Assembly (NCBI RefSeq): GCF_027943255.1
Contig: NC_072894.1
Coordinates: 79,275,601-79,339,600, forward strand
From: Anastrepha obliqua
Lineage: Eukaryota > Arthropoda > Insecta > Diptera > Tephritidae
DNA: 64,000 bases
Direction: 5' to 3'
The notes beneath the pieces were generated by a model. It was not told the origin of the DNA. It did no database searches and worked only from the letters and a program-made list of their open reading frames with translations. Positions 33,925 through 45,249 of this stretch are shown here, piece after piece (position 1 is the first letter of the stretch; every line of letters begins with the position of its first letter). A program made the position numbers and the translations under genes.

Positions 33925-34080
33925 TACACTTCGAGCGCTGAACCTTGTAGTTACGCACATCATTCCTTTCGTCATTTTTAAAGATTGGAGTAACTGTTGT
34001 CACTTTCCATTGATTAAAGAAGATTCTGGCTGCAAGTTTTTTCAGAGAATTTACAGAAAACTGTGTTCTATTGAGTTTTT
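33925..34080 (-). pseudogene. LINE reverse transcriptase fragment (N-terminal fingers)
   Basis: The minus strand reads FNQWKVTTVTPIFKNDERND and VRNYKVQ, matching the W---VTPIFK-GDR-DV-NYR motif at the start of jockey-clade reverse transcriptases. No other part of the element is next to it. Confidence 0.7.
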
Positions 34081-35925
34081 CGTTTCATCAAAGTTTTTTA
34101 TATCGAGCTTTCACAATTTTAGTATTACTATTACTATAAATAAGAATGCTTCAAACGTGAAATACTCACGCAATGAGGCTTGGAGGTATATAAAAGCTGA
34201 TAAGGTCAATAATCTGATTTTTCGCTCATAAACTGAGCCACATGGAACTACTGGTTGCGTGTGACTGGTCCACAATGAATTAGTTCATTTAATTGTGAAA
34301 TAGTAATGCATGGGTTCAGTGACTTATTAATTGATATAATGCGCATACTGAGACTTATAAGCCCCCTAATTCGCATAACACTGATACATAGGCCGACTAA
34401 TGCGTTAAGTAATATTTTATAGGATAATTGACATTTGGTAGGACTTCGCTCTTATAAAAATATCAGTTGCTAGCATTGAAAAAAAGATAGAAGTCAAACT
34501 AACCACCTCAGCTGCAAAGCAAACTGATTTCAAACTAGTTCAGAATCAGTAAATATGAAAGCAGGATAAGTATGTAGGCATATCGTATACAAACATATAC
34601 ATAATCGTATTTGTGTGCGCCATGAAAGGTCCTTTTCATTCAGCTTACGGATGCCTGCTTAGTAAAAAAAAATATTGTAAAATAATTAAGAACGTATAAG
34701 TCATCAGCCGGAAACCGCCTCGAGAATGATGAAAGCAATAAAGGAAAATTGGCTAGCGTTGCGACGCTGTCACAATACACCAACCGCATGCATATATGTT
34801 AGTATGTCTCTGTTTAGTCAAGAAGCGCTTGCGTCGCTATAGTAGTGAGCGAGCAATCATTCGCACTTAACCACAAATACAGCAGATTTCTCGGGAAAAA
34901 ATCTAAAAAAAAACGAAGTCTGAAATTGCAAAACGCTGAACAACCACCCAAGGGATTAGTGTAAAGAGGATTTTTAAGAAGAAGAAAAGTAAGGTAGAAC
35001 ACACGCAAACATGCGGAGCTTACGAGTATATCGAGAAAAATTGCGGTTGATTAAAGCGTGCATCATAGCACAGGATAATGCGTCGTGAAGTTTTTCAGCT
35101 CAGGAAAGTGCGTAGAGAAAACAAGGAATTATTCAAAATAAAAAATGAACACTACTTTTTTATCTTTCTTGCGAAAAACAACAACTATAAGACCTGCAGG
35201 ATGCGCATCAGAAGCAACTAAGCAACTAATTGGCCCGAGTTGTTGCTTATGGTGATAGTCTTTCATATTTGTTGTCTGCCAATAGCTAGGGTATTAATTA
35301 AAAAGGTATTAAAAATAAATCTTACGCAAAGGTATTACTCTGAAATGTCGTGATAACCTGCTATTCAATGGCCATGCAACGGAATCATTGTGTAAGGTAT
35401 CGCATTTATGCATCAAATTGTAGAAAGTGGAAGTATTTTGAGATCGATTTGTTGTATTTTCTACAAAGACGCATGAACCGAAATCGTCCATCGACATTAA
35501 AGTTAAAATCAAAGCTTTCGCATCGCGATATTTCTTCAGTTTTCAAATTCAGATCGAGCTTAGATTTAGACCCAGTCTGTGAATTGAATAGTTAACCAAT
35601 CAATTTACTACGAAGATTTCCATAATAAGGAAATAGGATGACGTTGTTAAGACAGACTCTGTGATATCAGTTCAGAATTGACAGTCTAACATATAACGGC
35701 CTCTCTTACACGCAAAGAATAATAGAATAAATGAAAGAATGAACTAACAAATGCACGTGTCCTTTTCCTGATTTAAATGTAGATAAAGTGAAGAAATCTG
35801 CTGCTCGCCAAGCGAAGAATTTGTACATGAAATAAACAACAATTTAGCAATGAGCAAGCGATTTTTTGTAAACTCGCTTAGCTCACAATCGATATACTTA
35901 CGCCAGTGCTCCCAAGTAGGGATAT
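34081..35925. other. unassigned
   Basis: 1.8 kb with no recognisable gene. The plus frame 35350-35595 has no motif. Confidence 0.3.
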
Positions 35926-36672
35926 TTTTTTGAAGTGAAACTTCTTAGGCGTCGATGGACGAGCGAGAATGGAGTAAAATTTGAAGGCCATGCAACGTTT
36001 TGGGCATTTTCATTCCGCGAGAGAGAAAAAAGATAATAGGAAAAGGAGAGAGAGAACTATACCTTATATATATCTTAGATACAATTTGGCTATTTTTCCT
36101 GAGTTTTTTCTTGTGGTTGCTAATTTCTAGTGAGAAATACCACTGCCTATTTTTTGGCGCTTGTTTGTTGGTGCAAACTTGTAGGAAATATATTTTTGGT
36201 GCCTACTTTTTGGCGTTATATTTCCTTGGTGCGCACTGTTTGGGGCATTTTTTGGTCCCAATTTTGTAGGTGTTTTTTTGGTGCCTACTTTTTGGCGCTT
36301 ATTTTCGTTTCCTGGCTAGTGCTTGTGCGTACTATAAAGTGTCATCCATTCCGCTGTCGGATTTATTGGTATTGCCTTGCGGTAATTTGTGCCGTTGCTA
36401 CGGTCCGGAATCGCTGCGTTTGTGAGGGTGATAAACGCTCGGAGTAGTGCGCGTTGTTGCCACGATTTGTGTCCGGCGTTTACCTATACCCATCGACCCT
36501 TGTCGGTTGTTTGTAAATTTTGTCTATTTGTATTCTCTGCAAATGTTGTGAATTTATTTAGATATATATTATTTCTCTCTCTCTCTCTCTCATTCTCTCT
36601 CGGATCTCTCCCTCTTTCTTTGTCTGCCTTGAAAGTTCCACTTCTGTTATGTGTACTACGCTACACGCACTC
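35926..36672 (+). mobile_element. third Helentron-like element, different body
   Basis: Left end TTTTTTTGAAGTGAAACTTC matches the start of the two Helentron copies. The right end carries GAAAGTTCCACTTCTGTTAT and then a hairpin, GTGTA-CTACGC-TACAC, at 36651-36666 before a TTTT. These parallel the AAGGTTTCACTTCTA and GTCTAA/TTAGAC hairpin of the others. The body is unrelated to them. It includes repeated TGGTGCCTACTTTTTGGCG units (about 36135-36310) and a CT-rich block before the end. The short open frames here have skewed composition and are not genes. Confidence 0.6.
36572..36625. repeat. (CT)n-rich simple repeat
   Basis: Runs of TCTCTC interrupted by ATTC and GGA, near the right end of the Helentron-like element. 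Confidence 0.85.
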
Positions 36673-37653
36673 TTTTATATTTTGGATATCTTAGGCGCGC
36701 AATTCTTTGAAAAGCAATAGAAAAACATAACAGTTTCAGCAATATATGGTGAGGTGCAGGACGTTTGCCTTGGATCGTTCCTCGACAGGGTTAAACCACT
36801 TTGCGATTTTCAGGCTGCACATTTTGAAAAGCATAACAGCTTGCCAAAACGTAAATCTTCTGCAACGCTAGATTTAAGGGGATTTTTTTGTTTTATTCAC
36901 TACTCGCTGGTTGGTTGATGAACCGAAAGTAGCTTGAGTCAAAATAGCGACGGTTTGTAAACGAAAACGAAGGGTGCGGATAGGTTAATACCTACTAGAA
37001 TGACAATTGAAGTACCAAAGGGATTTGTTACAAAAGTGTACATTTACGTCATTACGTTTATGTAATTTTGTCACATTCATTGAAAGCCCAATAGCGGTCA
37101 ACGCCGACTGTCGACGGGAGCCAAATACTTCTATTCTGCGCTGCTATCACGCATACACATCTATGCAGATTAGCGGAATTAATGAATCTATGATGCCGGC
37201 GCTTATTGTCTTGCTATGATCCTAGCAACGGCCTGACGAATGAGCATTTATGGTGCTCACATTCACCAACGTAAATGCACGTTCCGTGTCAGGTGACACG
37301 ACCAAACTGATAAGTGCCCCATGTAAATGGAAAGTCGCCATCGTTCCCTTACGAGGGTATCGTGTATTGTGTACGTGTGCAAATGAAAATTTTTGAATGC
37401 TCCGTAAAAACGTGATTTGAGTGCTCCGTAAAAACTGATTGTTCTCTCACCACACAATGTTACCAAGCAATACATTTTGAAATCATTAACGAAATAAACT
37501 TATAAAAATTGAAGTTTTTATGAAAATAACTTACAAGCGCTCTTTAACAGTTTTAGTTATATGGTAGATGAAGGAACTATTTGCATTTGTTGGTTTTTGT
37601 CTTTCGTTTATTATACAATGAAAATTGGGACTGATAACCAAAGTATGCATTGT
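36673..37653. other. unassigned
   Basis: No recognisable gene or repeat. Frames at 37007-37219 and 37263-37475 lack motifs. Confidence 0.3.
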
Positions 37654-37661
37654 GTAAATAT

Positions 37662-37865
37662 CAAGGCGCTTTCATTAAAGGTGGTGGCACTAGACCAACA
37701 ACACTGTTCAGTACGTTTGACTGTCAAACCAAAGTATTGAGAAATTAGCAGAAAAATAATGAATTCGCCTTGTTTCATTCTGAGCTGACAGCCACATGGA
37801 CGCGGCAAAAGAAAAACAAACAACTCAGCTGATTTATCAATCCTAATTTTAATAGATTCGCCTTG
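37662..37865. mobile_element. hAT-type MITE, 204 bp
   Basis: Begins CAAGGCGCTTTCATTAAAGG and ends ATTTTAATAGATTCGCCTTG; the outer CAAGGCG/CGCCTTG and an inner ATTAAA/TTTAAT are inverted. The flanks at 37654-37661 and 37866-37873 are both GTAAATAT, a perfect 8-bp target-site duplication. Eight-base duplications are characteristic of hAT transposons. No coding capacity, so it would depend on an enzyme from elsewhere. Confidence 0.88.
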
Positions 37866-37873
37866 GTAAATAT

Positions 37874-38264
37874 CTAACCTGTAATTGTGCCTATGGGCAA
37901 AAATTTGTTTCAATTTTGTGTATCTCACGCGGACAGACAGGGACTACGGTAACGTCGGTGACTATGGGCACCATTAGGTACAAAAATAGAGGTACGAATT
38001 AATAGATATAAACATGAACTGAATACTAGGAGATTAATACATTTAATTTTATAATAAAACATGCCGTCTTTTTATAGGTTGGCACCCAAATTCGTCGACA
38101 ACACTATTTGTACTAAGGTTACTTTTTATGTTTTGCGCCTTTGCAACACTACGTTTATAGAAAAGTTTGGTATTTTTAGCATAAAATGAAATGCAATTGT
38201 TTCAGTTATGAGCTTAATTTTTGTCTTTTGTGGCAATAAGTTGAAAGATTCATCTCGCCCAAAA
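37874..38264. other. unassigned
   Basis: No recognisable gene; possible upstream non-coding part of the mariner that follows. Confidence 0.3.
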
Positions 38265-38757
38265 GATGGAATTAACTCGCGAATATTTTCGTGCAATGAT
38301 TTATTACGATCTTTCACGTGGATTATCAAAACTTTTGGTGACTTTTGGCGGTGAAGTACCACGAAATAGAGACATCCTTGGGCGTAAGAGGAACCACAGC
38401 ATACATTCAATTTTGCATGAATTTTTGGTCGCCACGAAGATTTGTTCTTGGTGGATACCACATCATTTGACAATTGTCCGAGAAAGAGACTCGATTGGTG
38501 TAAGGAAATATTCTTCGGTGTAAAGAAATTCAGCGGCGGTGATTCGGATCACTTCTAAGACACGGTACTCGTCACAGGTAACAAATCTTGGGTCTACGCA
38601 TATGAGCATGAAACAAAACAACAATTGACAGCATGGGTGTTACAGGACGAGCTTAATCAACAGAAATTGTTCGTGTAAGAAGTATCTCAAAGCAAATGCT
38701 CGCCTTAAAATGGTCGACGCAAAATTGGGTCATGTTGCAACTGCACAACGCATTCTC

Positions 38758-39450
38758 ATGGGTGGCTCCAGGACCGAGCATGGCTCCGCTCTGGGGTCTA
38801 CATGGAATCCAGCAAGACAAAACTGTACTTTGCTTCTGCAGATGGAGTGGCAGATCTATATATGTCTGCAGCGATAGCCACGCTGCGCTCATGGCCTTAG
38901 ACAGCCCCCAACCACATTAGGGGTAGTCGAGTCCTGTAAAACCAGGCTGAACTATGGAAGTGGACATAATAGCCCGGTGCTAACATGGGTCCCGTGGGTA
39001 TCGTGGGTAACGAGACCTCTGACTCCTTAGCTAAGATGGGCTTTGGGCCAAAGAAGTTACCACTCTCTTCTGCGGCCATCAAAGCCACGCTTATCAAATG
39101 GGTTACTACAACCCACAAGCGAGCTTGGCAGGCTGATAGAGACTGCAGATGAACTAAATTGATGTTACTTCTCATGTCCGATCGACTGTCGCAAACCCTT
39201 CTGTCATTTAACCATTCTATGGGCAAAGCACTTTGAAAAGGTGGGCATCTCAGACAGTGCTCAGCTTGTGAAGAGGAGGATAAGACGGAAGCCCACTTCC
39301 TGTGCGTCTGCCTCGCCTTCGCTCGAATCAGGTTTGAGGTCTTTGGCACCACAAGATCTACTCAGATTTCTTTGGAGATCGGGTAGATTTAGAGAAAATT
39401 AAAAGGGAATCCAAGTGTAGTACAATGGACAAACCGCAAAAAAAAAAAAA
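38758..39450 (+). pseudogene. LINE 3' fragment (RNase H and cysteine motif) with poly-A
   Basis: RNase H segments are GGSRTEHGS (for the usual TDGSRTEHGS) and VCSDSHAALMALDSPQ, then LTWVPW and ETSDSLAKMGFGPKKLPLSS in shifting frames. A CSACEEEDKTEAHFLC zinc-type motif follows, and a poly-A at 39438-39450. The fragment is 5'-truncated inside RNase H, as expected of target-primed reverse transcription. It interrupts the mariner at a roughly CAACT sequence present on both sides (imperfect). Confidence 0.8.
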
Positions 39451-39557
39451 CACTTTACAACTACTGAAACTTAAAACAGTCAATTCTGTGTAAACGCAAC
39501 CATTTTTCGCCAGAAGTTTTTGGACTATTAAGGAAAACCAATCGTCGAAGAAGCAAC

Positions 39558-39849
39558 CGCCGTAGCCGAATGACTACCACTTGAAGTATGTAGGCTCGAA
39601 CCTCTGTGCATGAAACAACAAAATGAAGAAAAAGCTTTTTCTTATATTCGTCGGCCTTCGGAAGGCAATGGCAAAAATCCGAGTGTACTTCTGCCATAAA
39701 AAAGCTTCTGCTAAAAAATATCTGCTGTTCCGCAATAACACCAAGACTTTTCCTATTTCTGGAATAATATCAAGACGAGCGCCACAAAGACGAGGAGGAG
39801 CTCGGCCAAAGACCTCACCGAACTGTACGCGCCAATTATGTATTTATTT
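39558..39849 (+). repeat. full-length tRNA-derived SINE
   Basis: Head GCCGTAGCCGAATGACTACC with a decayed B box (GGCTCGAACCT), body block GGCAATGGCAAAAATCCGAG, then GCCATAAAAAAGCTTCTGCT. The tail module is GAGGAGGAGCTCGGCCAAAG...TGTACGCGCCAATTATG. Flanks AATCGTCGAAGAAGCAACC (39539-39557) and AATCGCCGAAGACGAACCACC (39850 on) form an imperfect target duplication of about 19-20 bp. Non-coding; pol III transcription and LINE-supplied reverse transcriptase would be needed to move. Confidence 0.85.
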
Positions 39850-40190
39850 TAATCGCCGAAGACGAACCACCTTACATAAAGGCAATGCGAGATTTCACGT
39901 ATTATCTCACATTAGAGAGTTTTTGAGCCCTCGAAAGATCGAATTAAAGAGTCACCTACCTTACAGTCTTACACCTAATGATTTCTTTTTGTTACTGACA
40001 TCAAAAATAAAATGCGAAGTTACCGTTTATAAACGCCCGAAGAAGCTGTTAAAGCCTTGAAAAAGCTCTTTTTAGAGGTCTCCACTTCTGATTGGTAAAA
40101 GTGCTTTGGAAATTGGTTCAAGCGATTGCGGAATTGTATTGACTTCCAACGATACTATTTTGAAAAACAATACAGGCATTTTCATGGTAA

Positions 40191-40787
40191 TTTCACTGCG
40201 CTTTCATTATTGAGTGCAAAATATAAAAGGCAACACGCGTATTAGACGCATGAGCGACACGTTCTCTACATTCAACGCACACGCAATCTCTATCAGCGAG
40301 ACTGCATATAGGAACGGCTACACTTGCATATGGAAGCTAATTACGTGAAGTTCACTCATTGGATTGCTCATAAAATAAGTGCATGGGTGTTATAGTAAGG
40401 TCAAGGTTTAGTGAGTGTTCGTCAAATCGAATCAAATTAGCGCTATTCTTGCGCTGTAAGCATGTCCTCCGGCATTCGAGTGCTTCATTAGATTTATGCA
40501 GCAAGCAAATCACAAACAGTATTACCAGCTATTGTGTATAAATTTACTAAAGATGCGAAGCGAACAGTGTTGCGTAAATATGGCATAGGAAATCTGTTGG
40601 ACACTGTACTGAAACAGTTGAAGCACTTGGCTGAACGGCAAGGTTAGACGCAAAGTAGATTTCGTTGTGGGGGAAATTTCATAGACTTAAGTGCACAACT
40701 TAAAATGAAAGAATTTAAATTTTCTTACTTGAAATTGATTTGTAATTTTTAATGCAGCATTGAGTTAAATTTTTTTATGAAATAGTA
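40191..40787. other. unassigned
   Basis: No recognisable element. ATATAAAAGG at about 40220 is TATA-like but has no gene behind it that I can support. Confidence 0.3.
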
Positions 40788-41344
40788 AAGGGTTTTCCAA
40801 TAAGAGGTGTTATTTTGATATTTAAAGAAAAATGCTATTTTTTAATACAAATGATCGGATGTTTATTTCATTATAAGGAGGAAGGTATCCGGTTAATAAT
40901 GGCAAATAACATCAGGCAAATGACCACCACGACCACGCTTACAGGCCAATATCCTTTTCATGAAATTTTCCATAACCGAATTGCAAAGTGGCTGCTCTAT
41001 GTCCTCGATAGCCTCACGAATTCCATCTTTGAGGTCTTGAATCGATCCTGGGCTGTTGGCGTAGACCTTCTCTTTCACGTAGCCCCAAAGAAAATAGTCA
41101 CAAGGTGTTAAATCACAAGATCTCGGTGGCCAATTGTGATCACCTCTTCGAGAGATAACACGGACCGGAAACTTTTCCCGTAAAAGATCAATGGTTTCGG
41201 TGCTTGTGTGGCACGTAGCGCCGTCTTATTGAAAATAAACGTTGTCCAGATCAATACCATCCAATTCCGGCCATAAAAAATCGTGAATCATCTCTCGATA
41301 GCGCAATCCATTCACCAACAACACCTGTTATTGTGAAACCCTTT
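40788..41344 (-). mobile_element. mariner-like deletion derivative (3' half kept), second copy
   Basis: Same termini as 28238-28740 (AAGGGTTTTCCAATAAGAGG and inverted AAAGGGTTTCACAATAAC). The minus strand carries the C-terminal region: VKEKVYANSPGSIQDLKDGI, EAIEDIEQPLCNSVMENFMK and CKRGRGGHLPDVICHY (41078-40893). Upstream are MIHDFLWPELDGIDLDNVYF-like residues near the second aspartate. The block with the third catalytic aspartate reads DHNWPPRS--DL-PCDYFLWG around 41100. N-terminal half deleted. Confidence 0.85.
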
Positions 41345-41384
41345 ATATACAGATAGTGTCGGTGTTTTGGTGCTATGATACTAT

Positions 41385-41640
41385 GAACGTCTATTTAGCG
41401 CATGTAGTTCGGGAGGTCAATGAGATTTCGAGCTTTGTCTGTCTTCATTGATTGCTAATCCGACCATAACACATTTTTCCAGTTTCGGCGGTAGAGTTGT
41501 TTTCTTGCTTTTCTTTTTCTTAATATTCTTACTCCGGTACTCTTCGGAGTATTTTTGCTATTAATTCGGCTTCTACCAACCTGTATCGAACTGTCTAACT
41601 TGTAACTTGAAAATGGAGCTCTGATGACAAGAAGGGTTTA
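41385..41640 (-). pseudogene. Tc1-like transposase fragment
   Basis: Minus strand: TVRYRLVEAELIAKILRR, then KKSKKTTLPPKLEKCVMVG. This is the segment between the helix-turn-helix (VR-RL-EAGL---A-KP) and the first catalytic residue (usually VLWSDESKF) of Tc1-like enzymes. A frameshift falls at that residue. Confidence 0.6.
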
Positions 41641-42019
41641 ATTTTGCTATGCCATATGACATACTTCCTCGAGTTTCGCTTTTGGTACGTTAAGAACAGC
41701 ATTAAATATATTAGTTTTTTTATTTCATTAATTCTGCTTCTAAGTCCTTACTCCTTGGTTTCTTAAATTTTAAATTAATCTGGCTTCTTCCACCCTACAA
41801 TGTTTAACGCGTCCCATTTGAATATTTCACTCAATATTTAAAAATTTACAAACTTAAATAATTTTGCCTCAGCTACCCTGAGTGAAAATCCTAATATTTA
41901 AAATTTGTTGCTATTCTCATTTGCTCACTCGAGTGTGTCCAAAATAAGAGTGAGGTAAAATAGAAGGTGAAATGTAATATAGAACAAAAACCTGTTAAGC
42001 ATTGATTAGATATTATAAA

Positions 42020-42645
42020 CTTCTTCTTCTTAATTGACGCGATAACCGCTTACGCGATTTTGGCCGAGATTAACAAAGCGCGCCAGTCGTTTATTTCTCG
42101 TGCTAACCGGCGCCAATTGGACACACCAAGTGAAGCCAATTCCGTCTCCACCTGATCTTTCCAACGCAGAAGAGGCCTTCCTCTTTCTCTGCTACCCCCA
42201 GCTGGTACCGCATCGAATACTTTCAAAGCCGGAGCGTTTGTATCCATTCGGACGACATGACCCAGCCAACGAAGCCGCTGGATCGTTATTCGCTGCGCTA
42301 TGTCTATGTCGTCGTAAAGCTCATACAGCTCATCGTTCCATCGCCTGCGATATTCGACGTTGCCAACGTGCAAAGGTACAAAAATCTTACGCAGAATCTT
42401 TCTCTCGAACACTCCAAGCGTCGCTTCATCGGATGTTGTCATCGTCCAAGCTTCTGCGCTATACGTTAGGACGGGCATGATGAGAGTCTTGTGGAGTGTT
42501 AGTTTTGTTCGTCGAGAGAGGACTTTACTGCTCAGTTGCCTACTCAGTCCAAAGTAGCACTTGTTGGCAAGAAAGATTCTACGTTGGATTTCAAGGCTGA
42601 CATTGTTATCGGTGTTAATGCTGGTTCCTAAATATACGAAGTACA
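42020..42645 (-). pseudogene. RTE/CFDP2-like LINE, C-terminal part
   Basis: An open minus frame (ending 42050) reads YLGTSINTDNNVSLEIQRRI, LANKCYFGLSRQLSSKVLSR, LIMPVLTYSAEAWTMTTSDE, YDDIDIAQRITIQRLRWLGH and RGRPLLRWKDQVETELASLG. This is the region after the reverse transcriptase core in LINEs often annotated craniofacial development protein 2-like. It ends in a short (AAG)n tail at 42020-42030. The endonuclease and reverse transcriptase core are missing, but about 200 codons remain open, so this copy is young. Copies at 45250 and 56970 are from the same family. Confidence 0.85.
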
Positions 42646-42672
42646 AAAGTGAAATTATGGGTAAAATACCCA

Positions 42673-43519
42673 CGAACTTATGGACTGACCTGGTATTTTA
42701 TTGTCACTTATTTGCCTATGCCAAACATTAAAAATAATTCTCATTGCATGATCGCGACAGTCAAACTTATTCAAACTACTTTATTGCCAGTTTGATTTGC
42801 AAGTAAAGTATTTCTTATTCTATCTCCCTCTTTCTCTATTATAGCTGCTGGATTTTCGACCTGGCGATGTGCTACGAAATGTCAAATTGTCAGCCTCAGC
42901 ATCAGTTCAAAATGAACAGAAGCATCCGATTATTGATAAATTTATATTCTAAATCTCATTGCATGCCTCCTGTTTCTATTAATATTTGTTTTGCATACCC
43001 CTCTTTTTGCAACTGGTGAAATTTGAGTCACTCGCGAACTAGTACAATTTGTACCATCTAAAAACATTTCATGTACTTTGGCTTTTTACTATAGGGAGGT
43101 AACCGAATATGCAAGGTCTCACTAAATCTCACGCATTTAGATAATTATAAAAATATTCTGATAAAAGCGGAACATTTTCTAAAAAATAAAAATGAACCGA
43201 GCATGCTTGATAAATGATAAGAAACACAATAATAATTACCATACAAATTAGTGTCAAACGGCGAGTGGCGTCCACTATGCGCTTGCATGTACAAATACAC
43301 ATACATATAGACAAATGAACGTTTCGTAGAATATCACAATAATAGCGATAAAGAAGTAAATTTGCTGATACATTAAACAAAAGCGAAAATGAAATGAAAA
43401 GCAAAGCGATAATATTTTCATTTGACAAAAAACTAATTTCCTGTCGACACTAACACCATTGACAGCTAATTTCATACCACAGCTCACACAGTTTTCCATG
43501 TTTTGTTGAATGTGATTAT
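42673..43519. other. unassigned, includes an unnamed repeat
   Basis: The segment 42770-42925 resembles 7425-7560. Its edges contain TCTCATTGCATG twice (about 42740 and 42955), possibly marking its limits. Frames at 43129-43607 have no motif. Confidence 0.35.
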
Positions 43520-44348
43520 TACCTTGTTCAAAAAATTCCCGGAATATATCCCCAAAATTCCTCAAAAGGTATATTATCGCCTTTGAAGTACTAACCATCA
43601 ACTGCAAGGCACTTGTGCCAGCGTTTTATCCAGCTCTGGAATCAAAATAATAGTCCTTAGTAACTATCTGACATTCTGGCAAAAACTCGTCATAATTTAT
43701 AAAAACTCTAAGCATCAAATTTTTTTTTTTTTGACTGAAACCGACGTGATTTTATTTTTTGGTTTTGGTTCATTTGAAGATCTTCACTCACTCGCCTGAT
43801 GTCTAGATTGTGGATTGTGTGTCGTATTCATAAACTCATGTCTTTCCTCGAGTAATTATTCACTTGATGAGTGTTGGTTCGGATTCAACCTTTGAAATCA
43901 TATATTTAGTGATGTCAACGCGGTCTATTTTTTTCATGAAATTCCGATTCTTTGAGACCAACTGCAGCAACACGGCGCAAGCCCAAATCCTTAACCAAAA
44001 TCTCCTAAATGGATTCATGACCAACATTCAAGCTCCCAGATGGTTGATTGGTGGTTACTGATCTACTTTTCTTTCACTTTATTGATGTGTTTATTAGTTT
44101 TTATGTCTGCCACTACGCAGGCCATTCGTCATCCTCGATGGACTAATGATCTCTTCTGAAGCGTTCTTGCCACTTGTAAACGGCTGTTTTCTTTCGAGTA
44201 CGATATCATTACCGAAACAGTTTTCCAACATTTCTAAGGGTTTTGTACCATTGAATCCATTTTTGATGCTCAATTTAATACAAACTCCTTGCTGCAAATT
44301 CAAATCCTGTAAAAAACTGAAAACACGTGAAGACTTAGATTTGCTCAA
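43520..44348 (-). pseudogene. mariner transposase (SETMAR-like), deleted
   Basis: Starts MSKSKSSRVFSFLQDLNLQQ at 44348. GVCIKLSIKNGFNGTKPLEM and LENCFGNDIVLERKQP form the first helix-turn-helix, and NVGHESI-EILVKDLGLRRV the second. An ITRG-TWVYEYDTQST-like run marks the first catalytic region near 43840. FLPECQIVTKDYYFDSRAG follows directly, where the whole stretch with the second and third aspartates is missing, and then the C-terminus KRWHKCLAVDG-YFEGDNIPF. Stops and frameshifts occur. Terminal repeats not recognised. Confidence 0.8.
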
Positions 44349-45249
44349 GACAACGTAACTATTAAAAATGTCGAGCTTTTACGATAACATTTTGATAGGA
44401 ATATTAGTCACAGATGTGACAACCTAAAAAACACAGTAGGCAAAAAAAACAAACAGGTTGAATTAGATCATCACCTGCCGGTTGTTCTGGGAACTTTTTG
44501 ATCAAGGTGGCATAATTTTGTATCAAAACATTACGACAAGTGAAGTATTGTTGAAGTGAAGTTGTATGATGGGGGAGGAGATTACATATACATATGTACA
44601 TACATACATATGTATGTACTGGTGTAGAGCTTAGCCAAGGAAATTATTTTATATTATATTTCCTCCACGAAATTCAGTTGAATAAAAGTATAGAACTCGG
44701 AATAATTTGTGAGTGTAACAAACAATTTTATAGCTTTTGAATGGAAACATTTTTTTAAATAAGTAAAAGTCCAATCATGAGTTGCTGTTTTTCATATTTT
44801 AAGAGAAAAGTTTCTAATTAGATTTATAAATTGTTTGCTTGTTTTTATAATTTTGTTCTTATCATTAACCTAATAACTTTCCTAACGCAAATGCAGTAGT
44901 AGTTGTATTTGTTTTAAAAGTACTGATGTTGAATTGATTTGGAATGCAGCAATTTGGCATTCAAGTAGTTATAAATTCTAGCATTTTAAAAAGCTTACTA
45001 TCAAATCTGAAAATTGTTTGTTAGCATCCCATTATATGCCTAAATTGATTATGTTCTACATATGGGCCCAAATCCTCAAGTATTAGGGGGAGTAAAAGGC
45101 TTTCAACATTTTTTCACTTGGGATTATCCAATTTTTTTGCATAGTAGGAATTATCTAATTTAAATTAGACAGTAGTAGTAATATTTATTGCAAATAAAAG
45201 TAAAATAAACAAAATTTGAAATTTATTTATTGTAATATTAAGAAGTTAT
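44349..45249. other. unassigned
   Basis: No recognisable gene. A CATATGTA/TACATACA simple repeat lies at about 44586-44620. Confidence 0.3.

Larger units (their letters stand above)
38265..40190 (+). pseudogene. mariner transposase split by a LINE and a SINE
   Basis: Starts MELTREYFRAMIYYDLSRGL at 38265. Then come HSIHSILHEFLVATKICSWW, TGNKSWVYAYEHETKQQ-like residues (first catalytic region, with N for D) and a TGHVATA-like residue run to about 38755. After a LINE the frame returns at about 39455 with FSPEVFGLLRKTNRRR, and after a SINE at about 39850 with NARFHVLSHIREFLSP and LPYSLTPNDFFLLLTSK (third aspartate), ending near 40190. Stops and deletions are present throughout. It is recognisable as one gene only when both insertions are ignored. 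Confidence 0.8.

Noticed and set aside
36000..36694. Overlapping plus-strand frames of about 90-105 codons
   Set aside because: Low-complexity W/F/S-rich translations of TTTTTGG and CT repeats inside a Helentron-like element.
40210..40235. Core promoter (ATATAAAAGG)
   Set aside because: TATA-like sequences are expected by chance in this composition and no gene follows.
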